From contig JAGFBZ010002028.1 in the NCBI GenBank assembly GCA_018398805.1, positions 1,736,501 through 1,800,500 of the forward strand: 64,000 bases of DNA, in the 5' to 3' direction. Made by a program: the position numbers and the translations under genes. A model generated the notes under the pieces. That model worked only from the letters and a program-made list of their open reading frames with translations, was not told the origin of the DNA and searched no databases. The DNA comes from Hirundichthys speculiger. Lineage: Eukaryota; Chordata; Actinopteri; Beloniformes; Exocoetidae. This document shows, in pieces, positions 34,860 to 45,188 of this stretch. Numbering within the stretch: position 1 is the stretch's first letter; the number at the start of each line of letters is the position of its first letter.

Positions 34860-35400
34860 TTTACTTGGTACGTTGCTACGTTTGATTCAAGGTGCCTTTT
34901 GTTGAAGTAAATAAGAAAAATAAGGCTGTATACCCATTTTTAAAATAATCTGAATTTATTTTGTGCGGAAATAAATGTAACTAAATGTTAGTGGTAGCTG
35001 CAGTCCTGCGCATCACCATAGAGGAACTTTTTAATAGTTCTCTTTACAGAAATGATTCAGGTCTGGGACATTGATGGGTTTATTCAAGGTCTTCCAGAAT
35101 AATTTAATTTGTCTGTGATCTAACATCAACTGATGCACTATTTTTAGATTCACTTCAGACACTCTCTTGTACATCAGTTTACTCAGAGCATCGGCAGTAA
35201 AACGGGCCCAAACCATCATACTACCACCACCGTGCTTTACAGATGAGAGAAGGGATCTAACGCTGGGATATTACCTTTTCTTTGAAATACAACACGCCAA
35301 ACTGAAACATTTTGTTTTGGTGTCATCTGTCAACCAAAGTCCAATATTTATCAAAGCTGTCTCACAACTGTCAAAATCAGAAGTGTAGTAGTGCAGCAGC
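34860..35400. mobile_element. DNA transposon relic
   Basis: The run accatcatactaccaccacc, gtgctttacagatgaga and acattttgttttggtgtcat is, from recall, typical of fish DNA transposons that carry such text in reverse relative to their transposase. A minus frame gives GGGSMMVWARF-like residues at its start, which recalls a transposase core, but nothing further can be aligned by eye. No ends were found. Confidence 0.4.
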
Positions 35401-36010
35401 TCTCAGTCCATCCCTGCTGCACATACATACGGCTCTTCAGAGTCCAGCTGATGGACTCATGATCACTCGCCAACATGAGAGGAGTTGCCCTGTCTAAGCG
35501 TGTCTTGGGATGTTTGAGAAAGCAAGCTTAATATATCCTACTGAATTCAGCTCGGCTTATTTTGAGCCACGAATACCAGACCGGGATGAGAAGTCAGGTG
35601 TAACTAATCCTCATATTTGCACATTCACTGATTTCCAAAGCAAACTGTGAGTTCAGTAATAATGCTGATTCACAAATGGAAAGGATGTATGCCACTTATT
35701 TTTCACCAATGAGCAACAATTTATAAGGAAGGTTGAACCCCTGTGTATAAAAAAAAAAAAAAAAAAAAAGGGCTGTCTGGCCATGATAGCAGACTGCTGA
35801 TATCCCTGTGTGGCGGCTCCCTTTTAAAGCGCTCATTTGCAAAACTACTTCTTACTCCGGGTGATATCAGACCAAAGCTGGGTGCCTTTTGAATGTTAGA
35901 ATTTAAATTTTAAGAAATGGGTATCCTTAGAAACTTTTGATCATGGAAAAACACTTTCATAGTTTTTATTACTTTTTAAGGCCATTCTAAGCAGATGACT
36001 GCAATAGATT

Positions 36011-36016
36011 TTTATT
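36011..36016 (-). promoter_or_regulatory. Poly(A) signal for the minus-strand exon at 36080
   Basis: The plus-strand tttatt reads AATAAA on the minus strand, 64 bases beyond the TAG stop. T-rich sequence surrounds it. Confidence 0.35.
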
Positions 36017-36079
36017 TTTAATTTCATTTTTCAAAGCAGGCTATTGAAAATGAGGTATCATACTGTGGTGTATTTGTTT

Positions 36080-36280
36080 CTAGGCTTCTGACCAGGACAG
36101 CAGCTCGTGCATCTGCTTCTCATCTTTTCCCTGCAGTAGCTCCATGCGGTGGATGGTTCGCTCCAACTGTACCAATCTCAGCCATCGGCTGTCCAGGACC
36201 ACCAGTGGCTGTTGCCGTAGTGACATAATTGCCATCCCAGCAGTGCCTTCAGCGTGGCAAACGTCTGTCACCCAGGGCTC
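36080..36280 (-). CDS. Possible terminal coding exon, unidentified
   Basis: The minus strand enters after tttttatttctggcgag, an acceptor-like tract, and reads EPWVTDVCHAEGTAG, then LRQQPLVVLDSRWLRLVQLE, then RTIHRMELLQGKDEKQMHEL, then LSWSEA and TAG at 36080-36082. That is 66 residues. The second half is charged with regular hydrophobic spacing, consistent with a short coiled-coil helix. Codon choice looks protein-like: third positions are GC-rich against an AT-rich background. An AATAAA lies 64 bases further on. No family is recognised, and no upstream exon was found on the minus strand toward higher coordinates, so it could be the lone visible exon of a gene with long introns, or a processed relic. 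Confidence 0.45.
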   Translation of the reverse strand, partial: EPWVTDVCHAEGTAGMAIMSLRQQPLVVLDSRWLRLVQLERTIHRMELLQGKDEKQMHELLSWSEA

Positions 36281-38705
36281 CTCGCCAGAAATAAAAAGAC
36301 ACAACAGGCAGAGCAAGGCTGGTTTTTGGTTTTATCTGGTTCAACAATGCCGTGGCAGTGGTGCGCGTCCCTGCTCCCAGCATGCAGCTGGATAAACGGA
36401 GACGCATAATTAGAAATGTAGAGCAGCTGTGTTGGTTTGTCCCTCTTTGATACTGTTGCCAGAGCCGCTGAAACAGAGTCGGGGCAATGTTAAATTATGG
36501 CCAGCTAACGCCACGAGATAGAGAGAGAGAAAACTGTATTAACTAAGAGTGAAGTTGAAATTGAAACAGGTCACTTCAAAGAATCTGATATGATCTGTGA
36601 ATTGATGAGCTTTTATTTTCTTTTATTATTCCTGGTGCATGTTTGTCGGTGCTTCCCTGCTGTGAGAACTGAGGAGTGAATAAACTCTAGGTGGATTAAT
36701 TTTGAGCGAGGTGAAGGTTACTGCTGCATTTCTCTTCCGGCAGCTGAGACGGCTGGCATTAAAGGATGCTCCGCTGCCGTAGTTTATCATGGCTGCACTG
36801 GCTCGCTAACCCCCCCCTTGCTCTGCTGACAGTCTGCCTGCATCTTCGGCAAGAAGATGTCCACACCATTCGTTTGCCATTACTCTAATTTTAAAGAGAG
36901 TCACCATCTTGTCTCTGCATCAATTCTGACCATTCTTCTTTGTGTTTCCTAAAGTCCGTCAGCCTTATGGGAGTGAAGTTCTCATTTGCTGGAATAGCTT
37001 TTATTCGCTGCTGCTCTCCAGGTGATTTACCTTACTCGCCTGGTCCATTTTGTTTGTGTTGTCCAAAAGACACCCCCTCCCCCCCCACCACACACACACA
37101 CACAGTTGAAAACATCAGCGGTAAAAGCATCAGGCAGTGGTGTCAGTCCTCGGACTGGGCGAACGGGCCAATTTCTCTTCTGTCAGCTTCAATTCAACAG
37201 ATTGCATTGTGCACAACTACATGCGCTCAGTGAGTCCTTTAGGGGCCCAACTTGCATTTTTCTATACTATCTTTTATTTATGTTGCTGATCTCCTGTTAT
37301 CTTTTTACGTAACATAAAATTTGGGATGTGTGTAAAAAGCAGACAGAGGACAGAAGTAAGGTGTATTCTGAATTATCCTTTTCTTTTTCTTGTATCAGTG
37401 GCATTTTGAAGCTAAGCCTGATTCCATCTCTACATGATAAATGCCTTTATCTAAACTGCTTGGTCCACATTATTTTTTTGATGTGACTAAAAGTGCAGAC
37501 GATGTGCTTACCAATCAGGTATTGATTTTCATAAAGCTCCTAAAACTGACGTTGTTAATACAAAAATTTTACACAGTCATGTGAATTATGCAGTGTTGCT
37601 CACACCACAAAATTCTTCCCCTGAGCCTTTTAATCTACTTCGGTCTTGGCATCTTTGGTCCGTTGATGCTGAAGATCTCTGCTGTGGTTCACCGTACAGT
37701 ACAGCTAGCATCAATGCTACCTGTTATGCTAACGGGAACTTCTGCTGGGCTGAGACGAGCCCCAACCAGGAGTTATGCAGCAGAGTCCTGAAAAGTTGCA
37801 TCTCAGTGGTGGTGACTTGGTGCTGGTTGGGTGTGCTGTAGACAGGAAGTGTTTGAGAAGGGCACTGACCTCCGACTCTTTCCCTTCAGTCATCAACGCC
37901 CCGAATCACACGCTGCTGCCCGTCACATGCCACTGCAACAGAGAACAGGAGGAAGTTTATATTTGAAGTGATTTGCCTCAGAGGGGGGCAGGGCTGACCC
38001 CCACATGGGGATGGATGCCACACTGCTTTTGCAATCAATGTTTGTGTAAGAGAGTCATTTTTGAAAAGAGAAAAAAAAAACATTTCTGGAATCTTCTGAT
38101 GTAACTGCTCTTTATAAACTCTTCATTTTTTTGTGCACCTCTTTAAATGACAGCTAGATAGCTTGAAAAGTGGTTATATGACAATTTAAGACCAATTTTG
38201 AACCTTTTGGAAGTCAGGAAAAGCATAGCATGGTTCTCTTTTAGCTATACCTGATGAGTATGGAGGCATTTAAGTTGCTTCTCTTTAGATAAGGCTCAGA
38301 CTGAAAGCAGAAGGAACTCCACCCACCTGAAGACAGTAATTTAGTATTAAATAAATCGGCAATAAAACAAGTATAAATGCACTTTTGAAAAAAAAAAAAA
38401 AAATTGGGCACAGGATCTAAAAATGTAGCTGGTTACATTTTAGAGTTTCAAACCTTTTCCCTATATTGATTTTGTATTTCAATTAAATAATGTAAAGTGC
38501 AAAATCATGATGCCAAAGCATCACGTGATAACGGTGATAATTTGTGGTAGTGACTAGATTTGAAACTTTAGGGGTGCTAAAAGCTCTAAGAGGGTTTTAT
38601 TGCTTGATTAAAAAGCAGTTAAGAGCAAGATTTTCTTTAAATAGGATGAAGAAGCTACCATATACACACAGATACAGACACACAAGATAGATAGGTGTGT
38701 GTGTA
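36281..38705. other. No supported gene; CA microsatellite
   Basis: A (ca)n run lies at 37089-37104. A frame at 37581-37841 and an acceptor-led stretch at 37888-37966 (VINAPNHTLLPV, then a stop) were noted but lack supporting exons. Remaining sequence is unremarkable. Confidence 0.3.
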
Positions 38706-39240
38706 TAAGCATAAGCGCTGGGCAATGATTAGAATTTTTAATCGCATGATTTCCCTGATAATCGCGATTAATCGCATTGTATACGCAAAATCAAATAATG
38801 AATTCAAAAGTAGTTGTAAAGTTCACTTTTTTTCAATTGTTCTGCTGCCATATGAACTAAAGTGCCATAACTTAACACTTTTGACATCAGCACTTGTCAG
38901 TAACACATATTTAATGTCAATCTCATCTTAAATAATGTCAAATAAAATAAAGCTTATTGTCATCCTGTTTTTTTTTTTTAATGAAAAATAAATACCAACA
39001 AAATCCTGAGCCACAATCAGAACATTAAAACAGTAAATTTTGGAGGTAACAGCAGAAACTTTTAACGGGAGTTCAACTTGGCAGTGGTTACAAATATTCT
39101 TGTTTCTGTTGAATCAGCCGTCTGGGAGAACTTTAAAATGAAAATGTCCACGTGAAAGTTCTGTAACTTTGCCGTCTCCATGTCTGTTTTAGCTTTCTGC
39201 ATGTTTTTCACAAATAATTCCCAAAAGCAGGGGACTTGCT
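38706..39240 (+). mobile_element. hAT-like element, left end only
   Basis: Starts near gcgctgggcaatgattagaa and continues with gataatcgcgattaatcgc. This resembles the left end of a fish hAT-type family whose copies begin with gggctgggcaa followed by ttaatcg words. Downstream text (cagccgtctgggagaact, tgccgtctccatgtctgttt) agrees with the body of that family as I remember it. No right end and no target duplication was found, so the copy is truncated. Confidence 0.4.
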
Positions 39241-40419
39241 GTGTTTAGACATGTTTTCTCCAAGCCATCCTCATCAGCAGGATCCCTCTGACTGCCGGTC
39301 CTTATCTCTGTCTCGCTGTCTGCCTCTCTGAGGAAAAAAAGTCTTGCCGATAGATAAGACAGCGAGAGGGAGACACATTCTGCCCTCACACTTCTCCCAT
39401 CTATCTTCCTGCTTTCTCTTCCTCTCTATTTCAGTGTTCCTGCTCATCTTCCTCCCACATGCTTTCTCAGCTATTTACTTTAACCCCAATTTTCCCATTA
39501 TTCTTCCCATTTAACTCCCACATAACTTGGAAAACACAGCTCTCTATCCCTATTTGTCATCCATCAGTCATTTTATATTTTTCCTCACAGCAGGAGGTGT
39601 TTGATAAAACTCCAAAATGGTCTGACATCCAGATCTCCATGACGGGATGTGATATTTTTTTCCCCCATTCATAAGATAAAATATCTGCAATTTCTATGTA
39701 AATGACTTTCACTTTCAGTAATTAATTAGAGACATCCCGCTGCCGTCGTCAATCAAATGGAAAAGTGGCTTCAGGTGTACTTTTGAAATTCAAAGGAGAG
39801 AAATGACGGCTTTAGATGGCTCATTCATATTAATATATGTATCATATAGATACAATTTACCACATTTTTGGTTCACTTTCTCTTGCAACAAGGTATACTT
39901 TTATAACAGCCAAACACCCTCAAGTACTTTGTGCCTTTCTACTCTATCAACTGAAGGGGCCATTTGCACAACACACATCAGGTCACTTTGTCATGCAGAG
40001 AAATAAGACTGTCAATAACACTGTTTCAAAGATGAAAAATGAGTCCTGTTGTGCTTAAACAGTCCTAAACTCAGCATGCTTGGTTACATTTTATTGCCAG
40101 ACGGCTGGATGTGGAGTTGATGAAACTTTTGGGGGGAAGGTTACTGGCTTCACTACAAAATGATTTTATTCTTGCCAATCGCTATAATTTACACCCTGAA
40201 CACAATTACTTTTATCATCTTTTATGTCTTAATTGGCCAGGAAATCTTACAATTTAGTGACTTACTGTTAAAACATGCAACAGGATCCAGAGTTCTAGAT
40301 TTTAGCTTTGTCTTTCACTGTAAAAATTAATTAATGAATTTAGTTTCTTGCTCCTTGGTCTTAATTTTCAGGGACCCTAAATATGTCGTGTAACTCGGGG
40401 GACACACACTCCTCTTTGC
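39241..40419. other. No gene seen
   Basis: Pyrimidine-rich to AT-rich sequence. No exon, repeat end or tandem array was recognised. Confidence 0.35.
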
Positions 40420-40690
40420 TACGCCTTCCTCCAGTTATTCCAGTAGAAGTTGTCAGTGTTGACCTGTTCCTTGCTGAATTGACAGGAGAATTGTTGTGAG
40501 GTTCAGCATGTCGATATATACTTCCTCGTTTTGTCGGTACCATCGTGCTGATTGGCTTCTTCCAAATCAGTGGAAGCTCATGTGGTCACTTCAAAACCAG
40601 AAGTTTATGCGTCTCGAAAAAGCCCCAAATGCAGCGTAACCGCTGGTTTCAACTGATGCTGCTACCCAGCAGTGGTACTCGGGTCTCCCC
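40420..40690 (-). mobile_element. THAP-like transposon fragment, copy 2
   Basis: Read on the minus strand, this copy has gagtaccactgctggg near 40685, gcatttggggcttttt near 40630, gctgaacctcac at 40507-40496 and aataactggaggaag at 40439-40425. The same blocks occur in the same order in copy 1 (15998-16430, plus strand). It is about 150 bases shorter between the first pair of blocks and about 40 bases shorter between the second. The frame is broken, so the Cys-x2-His stretch is not readable here. Confidence 0.5.
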
Positions 40691-41314
40691 AGTAACAATT
40701 ATTGCTAATTTTCAACATCTTTCACTTGATTCTGTGTTATCAAGTATGTTTTTGAGTAATTTAATATAAATTTCAGATTTCTTTTTTTCTTCAAACCCCG
40801 TGAAGGTCTACCAGATATAAACTTGAAACAAACACTTTTTTTGTCAAGTGAAAGTTATCCTTGCTGCATGGATCGTTAATTTCAGTAGCACTTTATTTCT
40901 TATTTATGTCTTCTGTTTTAGTTATTGATTTTTTTTTTGCAGTGTAGGGGAGCAGATAGCCTGACTCAGTGAAAAGATAATGAAATCTGTCTGGCACCTC
41001 AGAGGCTCAATAATTAGTTTTTTTTTTGGGTGAGGATTAAACTTGTGAAAGTTCGGTCTCCGCTAACCAGCTAGCGCCACCCAGGTGCTGTGAGCGTCGC
41101 TACATCAGCACAGTGCTATCACCGTTGATGATGCCGGTGCTTTATGTGACAAAGGACTCACATAGGAACTACGCATTTTGCACCAAAACATAATCCACAT
41201 TAAAAAAAAAACAGTATTTGATGTTTGTAATGCCTCGTATCATTTGCCATAATTAATTAAATGTGTCTCCATTTGTAATACAAGTTGACACAACTATTAT
41301 AGTATTAATGTAAT
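40691..41314. other. No gene seen
   Basis: AT-rich sequence with T-runs. Nothing was recognised. Confidence 0.35.
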
Positions 41315-41928
41315 CAGGCCTGGAATTTCATGATTTGAGGGACAAGGCCACTTGGCCTTCAAAGGGACATTTTTTTTTTTTTTGAGGGTACAAAGGCCAA
41401 ATGCCAGGGCAACAAGGCCATAATAAAAAAACACAATATGACATTATATGATAATAAGTGGCACAACAGAGTTTTTGAATTCAGAACCTTGGATATTTTT
41501 AATAGGCTACCACATTGGACTTTTATGAAAGGGAAACAGACAACAAAACAGGCAATGTCATTGACTTTTATCAGGTTATTACACAGCCATTAATTTAATT
41601 TAAATCATCATCTGATAAGGATGGAGAACCTTTGGTCTTCCAAGGCCCATAAGGAAAAAGCAGTTGGCCTCCTTTGGGCAATTCCTGCACCCCACCATCT
41701 TGCCACAGCAGCTTGGACTAAAATAAGAATCTAACAATTAACTATTCCATGATAACCTTTTGAAGTAGGTGTCCATTTTTTGGCAGTTTTTTTGCTGCAT
41801 CTTCAAGAGCTCTTTTGCCACTAATCTCGACTCGTTCCCATCTTGGCATTCTTCTTTCTGAGGAGAAAAAGTTTTGAGAGAATGTTATATATTTTTCAAT
41901 AATAATATCACATTTTCATAGCCTATTG

Positions 41929-42307
41929 CAGCCATTCCCAAACTTCAGAATACCAAGGCCCAATTTGAAATGTGAAAAATCTCCGCGGCTCACTGAAACC
42001 TATAATCACCACTTTGATCAACTTTCAGGACTAGAAGATGTTCCGACATTAATGTAAGGGGTCAACAAATAAGGTGACACTTGTCATATTAAGTTAAGAT
42101 GGCGGTAGAATAACACTTAACTGGTTTGTTTTGTTACTATTTAATGTTTTTAAATCATGTCGTTAATATTTTACAGTAATTAAAAACATATTTAAAAAAG
42201 ATCGAAGATTTAAAACATATTTGTTAATTTTAATGACCTCTCACGGCCCACCTGCAGTATTGCGATGGCCCACCAGGGGGCCGCAGCCCACACTTTGGGA
42301 CTCACTG
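41929..42307. mobile_element. 379-bp hAT element nested in the 41315-43204 element
   Basis: The left end cagccattcccaaactt pairs with a right end whose reverse complement is cagtgagtcccaaagtg, sharing CAG, A, TCCCAAA and T. The octamers gcctattg (41921-41928) and gcctactg (42308-42315) match at 7 of 8. The right part (ggcccaccagggggccgcag) is typical of a widespread vertebrate hAT MITE style that begins caggggttcccaaac. No coding capacity. Confidence 0.82.
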
Positions 42308-42349
42308 GCCTACTGATTATTCAAGTGCTTAAGCCACCCCGGAGCGTAT

Positions 42350-42410
42350 TTCTGTAATAAGCCAATTTCCCCTCGGGGATTATTAAAGTATTTTTAATTC
42401 AATACGTGTT
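42350..42410 (+). repeat. LINE-type 3' tail fragment inside the hAT element
   Basis: The words aatttcccctcggggatta and ttaaagtatttttaattc are the form of a fish LINE or SINE end (ccctcggggatcaataaagt...). Only this end remains. Confidence 0.5.
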
Positions 42411-43315
42411 AAAGAGTTTAGGTTTTACTTTCGCGCACCTGAAGTCTCAGAGAAGTGTATCATGTATAGAACACTGAATGTCGGAGTTTGAATCAATCTA
42501 TTTTAGCATCATCATCCTGCCTGTAAATTGTTGTTGATTTATATGTCAATTGTGAATTTATGATGTGTTATCTAGTCAGATGTTTTCTTAATAATCAAAT
42601 TTGATTTAATGGCATCCTGATTTTGGCGATGAAATGAAGACTAAGAAGCAAAGCTTCGCTAGGACTGCACACATAGAAGAGAGACAGAGAAGTTGATTTG
42701 GCGAGAGAGGGATTATTTGAAGGCTTTAATTTACAATAAAACAGCTGATTGCAGGAGACCGTTTACTTGGGTTGTCTTGCCAACCATAGCTTAGTATTAC
42801 GATGTATTACGATTTATAGTCCTGGGCTCAATCTTTAAAGTCCTTATGCTCATTGACAAGCTATTTGATCCAGAAAACAGATGGCTTTTTGAACACTTAC
42901 CTTTAATGTCGTCTTTGTGGTATCGTTGTGCTGTTTATCCCACAGACAGAACGCTGATGGAAATAGATGCTGTGCGGCCGTAGAGTTATGGACGGATATC
43001 GCACACCACCTCTCCGAATGTTCAGCTTTAATACAGGTAGGCCTACCGATGGCCACTATGGCACACACTTGATGATAGCTGAAGGAAGGGGAGAGGGCAG
43101 GGCACCAAAGCCACAGTGGCCGTTAAGCAACCAATTTTTGGAAGGGCATCACGGCCAAGAAGAAGGGCTACGACGGCCATGGCCACCGTGAAATTCCTGC
43201 CCTGAATATAATATTTGTTGGCTATTCTGCTCCACTAAATCCCCATCCCCAGTCCATTTTCTGCAGGGTGTGCCTCTTTTTAAAATTTTCCCTACAGCTT
43301 TGTGTGATCTACTTC

Positions 43316-43462
43316 CATAGTGCGAATTACGGGGGGGTTTGGGGGGGGTTTGACCCCCCCAATTACAACTTCGACCCCCCTAAAGAAGGGACAAATTGTC
43401 ATTTTTGTCATCTCTAGAAAATGTTGACCCCCCCCAATTGTCATTGTATAATTCACACTCTG
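43316..43462. mobile_element. 147-bp hAT MITE with G- and C-runs
   Basis: The left end catagtgcgaattac pairs with a right end whose reverse complement is cagagtgtgaattat. The octamer tctacttc is duplicated perfectly at 43308-43315 and 43463-43470. Inside, 43331-43360 has a 7-base and an 8-base G run separated by t-runs, and complementary C runs follow. The G runs can pair with the C runs, or could form a quadruplex on one strand. No coding capacity. Confidence 0.85.
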
Positions 43463-43470
43463 TCTACTTC

Positions 43471-45053
43471 TACTGTTGAATCAAATGATGTGAAAGATGA
43501 AAAGGCTGAGTCTGTGATGTTGCAGTACCCTGTAAATGTGGCCGGCTCAGTTTTTCAGACTAAACTATATTATTTCGCCCACTCTAATGTATTATTGCTT
43601 CCTCCCTCTTCCTGTCTTTGAGCTAAGAAAGCTGGCTGTAGCCACATAATTAAGACTGAAGACAGGGACGAGTTTATTTCTGTTTTTTATTCTTCCCTTT
43701 AAAAACTATCAAGGGTGTGAGATGTGCATTTCCTTTGGTTGTCATCTAATGAACTAAGTTGTCCCACAACACGCCATAGAGCAGAATCTGTATTATCTCT
43801 GAATGATGCAACAAAGCTTTGGATGCCGTCCAGCAGGTGCCACTAAGGCATATATTTTACGGCTGTCTGAACAGCTCAAATGACATGAAATCTGATTTTA
43901 GTTCATATCAGCGTCTGATGTAGGTCCCATTTCCAACGGGCCTATTTGATGATGGAGATGAGTTTCTCTTTCCTCTTCTTCTCTGGTTTCAGGAGTGACC
44001 TTCTGGATGCAAACCTCTGCATCCTCTGGGTCATTAACGTCCCTGTTTTTATTCCACAGAGCAGTCTCTTTCTCCCAACAAGGAATTTCACTGACCGTAG
44101 TGAATCGGTTGCATCCATTTAATTAGGTAAGACAAGCCAGTCAAACCTCATTGCTTGCCACTTTTTCACATGACTGCCTGAAATACTTCAGGTCCCATCG
44201 GATTCACCTCTCACATTTTTTTTTTTTTTTGAGCTTTTGTTTACTGCTTCCTCAGATCAGACAAATCATGCAATTTTTGTGGTAAAAGCATTTGTCCTCT
44301 CTGACTTTTGAAAACTCAGAACTGATCTCTCCAAAGATTCTCTGCTACTTTGAGTTTTCCTTCATTTCCTTCGTTTCCTATATCCTGGCTCCTTTTTCAG
44401 GCTCGAAGAAACTTTTCTAAGAGATGGCTTTGCTTCTTCTTTGCAACATTTCAGTTCTTTATAGATGGCCGTACATCTTACTATCAACCAAGAAGAGTGA
44501 TATAGTGGATAACCGTAAAGAAAAGATGATAAAGATGAAGATCCAAGTCCAGCCAGAAAAATCAGCCTTTCTTCAGGAGAGTTGGTCTTCACAGCTCCTC
44601 TTCAGAGGTTAAACTGCTGAGGCCGTCTGAGTTTGAAGCACTGAATCTTCTGTCATGAATATACATGAATCAAAATTCAGGATACAGAAAAAGTGCTCAA
44701 TAAACATAAACGATAAAATACTGTTATAAAACAGTAACTTTAACTGGTTGCAGAGCTTTTGGCGACGAAGCTCTACACATCTCATCCATCTGGAAGCTTG
44801 TTGAACATCAGTGGACCTTTCCTGTGAAGACTGATCAAAGTCTTTCAGTTGAATTATTTCTCCAGTCTTTTACATCATTCTTTTGTGGCGTTTGACGTTT
44901 TGAGTCATCGTCCTTCTTAAAGATCCAAGACCTTCGCTGTCAACCTGGATTTCCAGCACTGAACACAGTTTGCTATAAATAACCTGGTCATCTGATTTCA
45001 TCATTTCTTTAATTATTTACTTCAATGGCAATTAATTACCACATGGAGCGAAG
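43471..45053. other. No supported gene
   Basis: An acceptor-led pyrimidine tract at about 43970-43992 and a moderately GC-rich stretch to 44063 were noted, but no consistent exon emerged. The rest is AT-rich with T-runs. Confidence 0.3.
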
Positions 45054-45075
45054 CCCCCCCCCCCCCCCCTCCCCC
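45054..45075. repeat. C-rich tract
   Basis: Sixteen C, one T and five C. It lies about 35 bases before the candidate exon at 45110. Confidence 0.85.
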
Positions 45076-45109
45076 AGCATGACACAATCAGAGTTGTATT
45101 TTCCTGCAG

Positions 45110-45188
45110 GTGGGATGTTGTTTTCATCAGGTGTTTCATTGGCTGGTGTCCAACCCGAGGAAGCAGACTAATTCTTTGTGCAGACGAG
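45110..45188 (+). CDS. Possible internal exon, unidentified
   Basis: Bounded by a good acceptor (gttgtattttcctgcag) and a strong donor (gacgag|gtaagg), 79 bases long. Two frames are open. One reads VGCCFHQVFHWLVSNPRKQT and then NSLCRR; the other reads WDVVFIRCFIGWCPTRGSRL and then ILCADE. The first would join in frame to the exon ending at 26854, but nothing else links them. Neither frame resembles a known family. It may be non-coding or chance. Confidence 0.25.

Larger units (their letters stand above)
41315..43204. mobile_element. hAT element (1.9 kb) containing another hAT
   Basis: The left end caggcctggaatttca pairs with a right end whose reverse complement is cagggcaggaatttca (13 of 16 identical). 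The flanking octamers are aatgtaat (41307-41314) and aatataat (43205-43212), 7 of 8 identical, which fits a mutated hAT duplication. Subterminal aaggcca/ggccac words occur at both ends. The interior has no transposase frame. It carries the nested element 41929-42307 and a LINE-type tail near 42350-42410. Without the nested element and its extra octamer it is about 1.5 kb. Confidence 0.8.

Noticed and set aside
36737..36775. Acceptor-led frame LRRLALKDAPLP then stop
   Set aside because: Too short, and no poly(A) signal nearby.
37581..37966. Cys-rich frame and an acceptor-led short stretch
   Set aside because: No donor, no partner exon and no known family; gctagc/gctaac words suggest a repeat.
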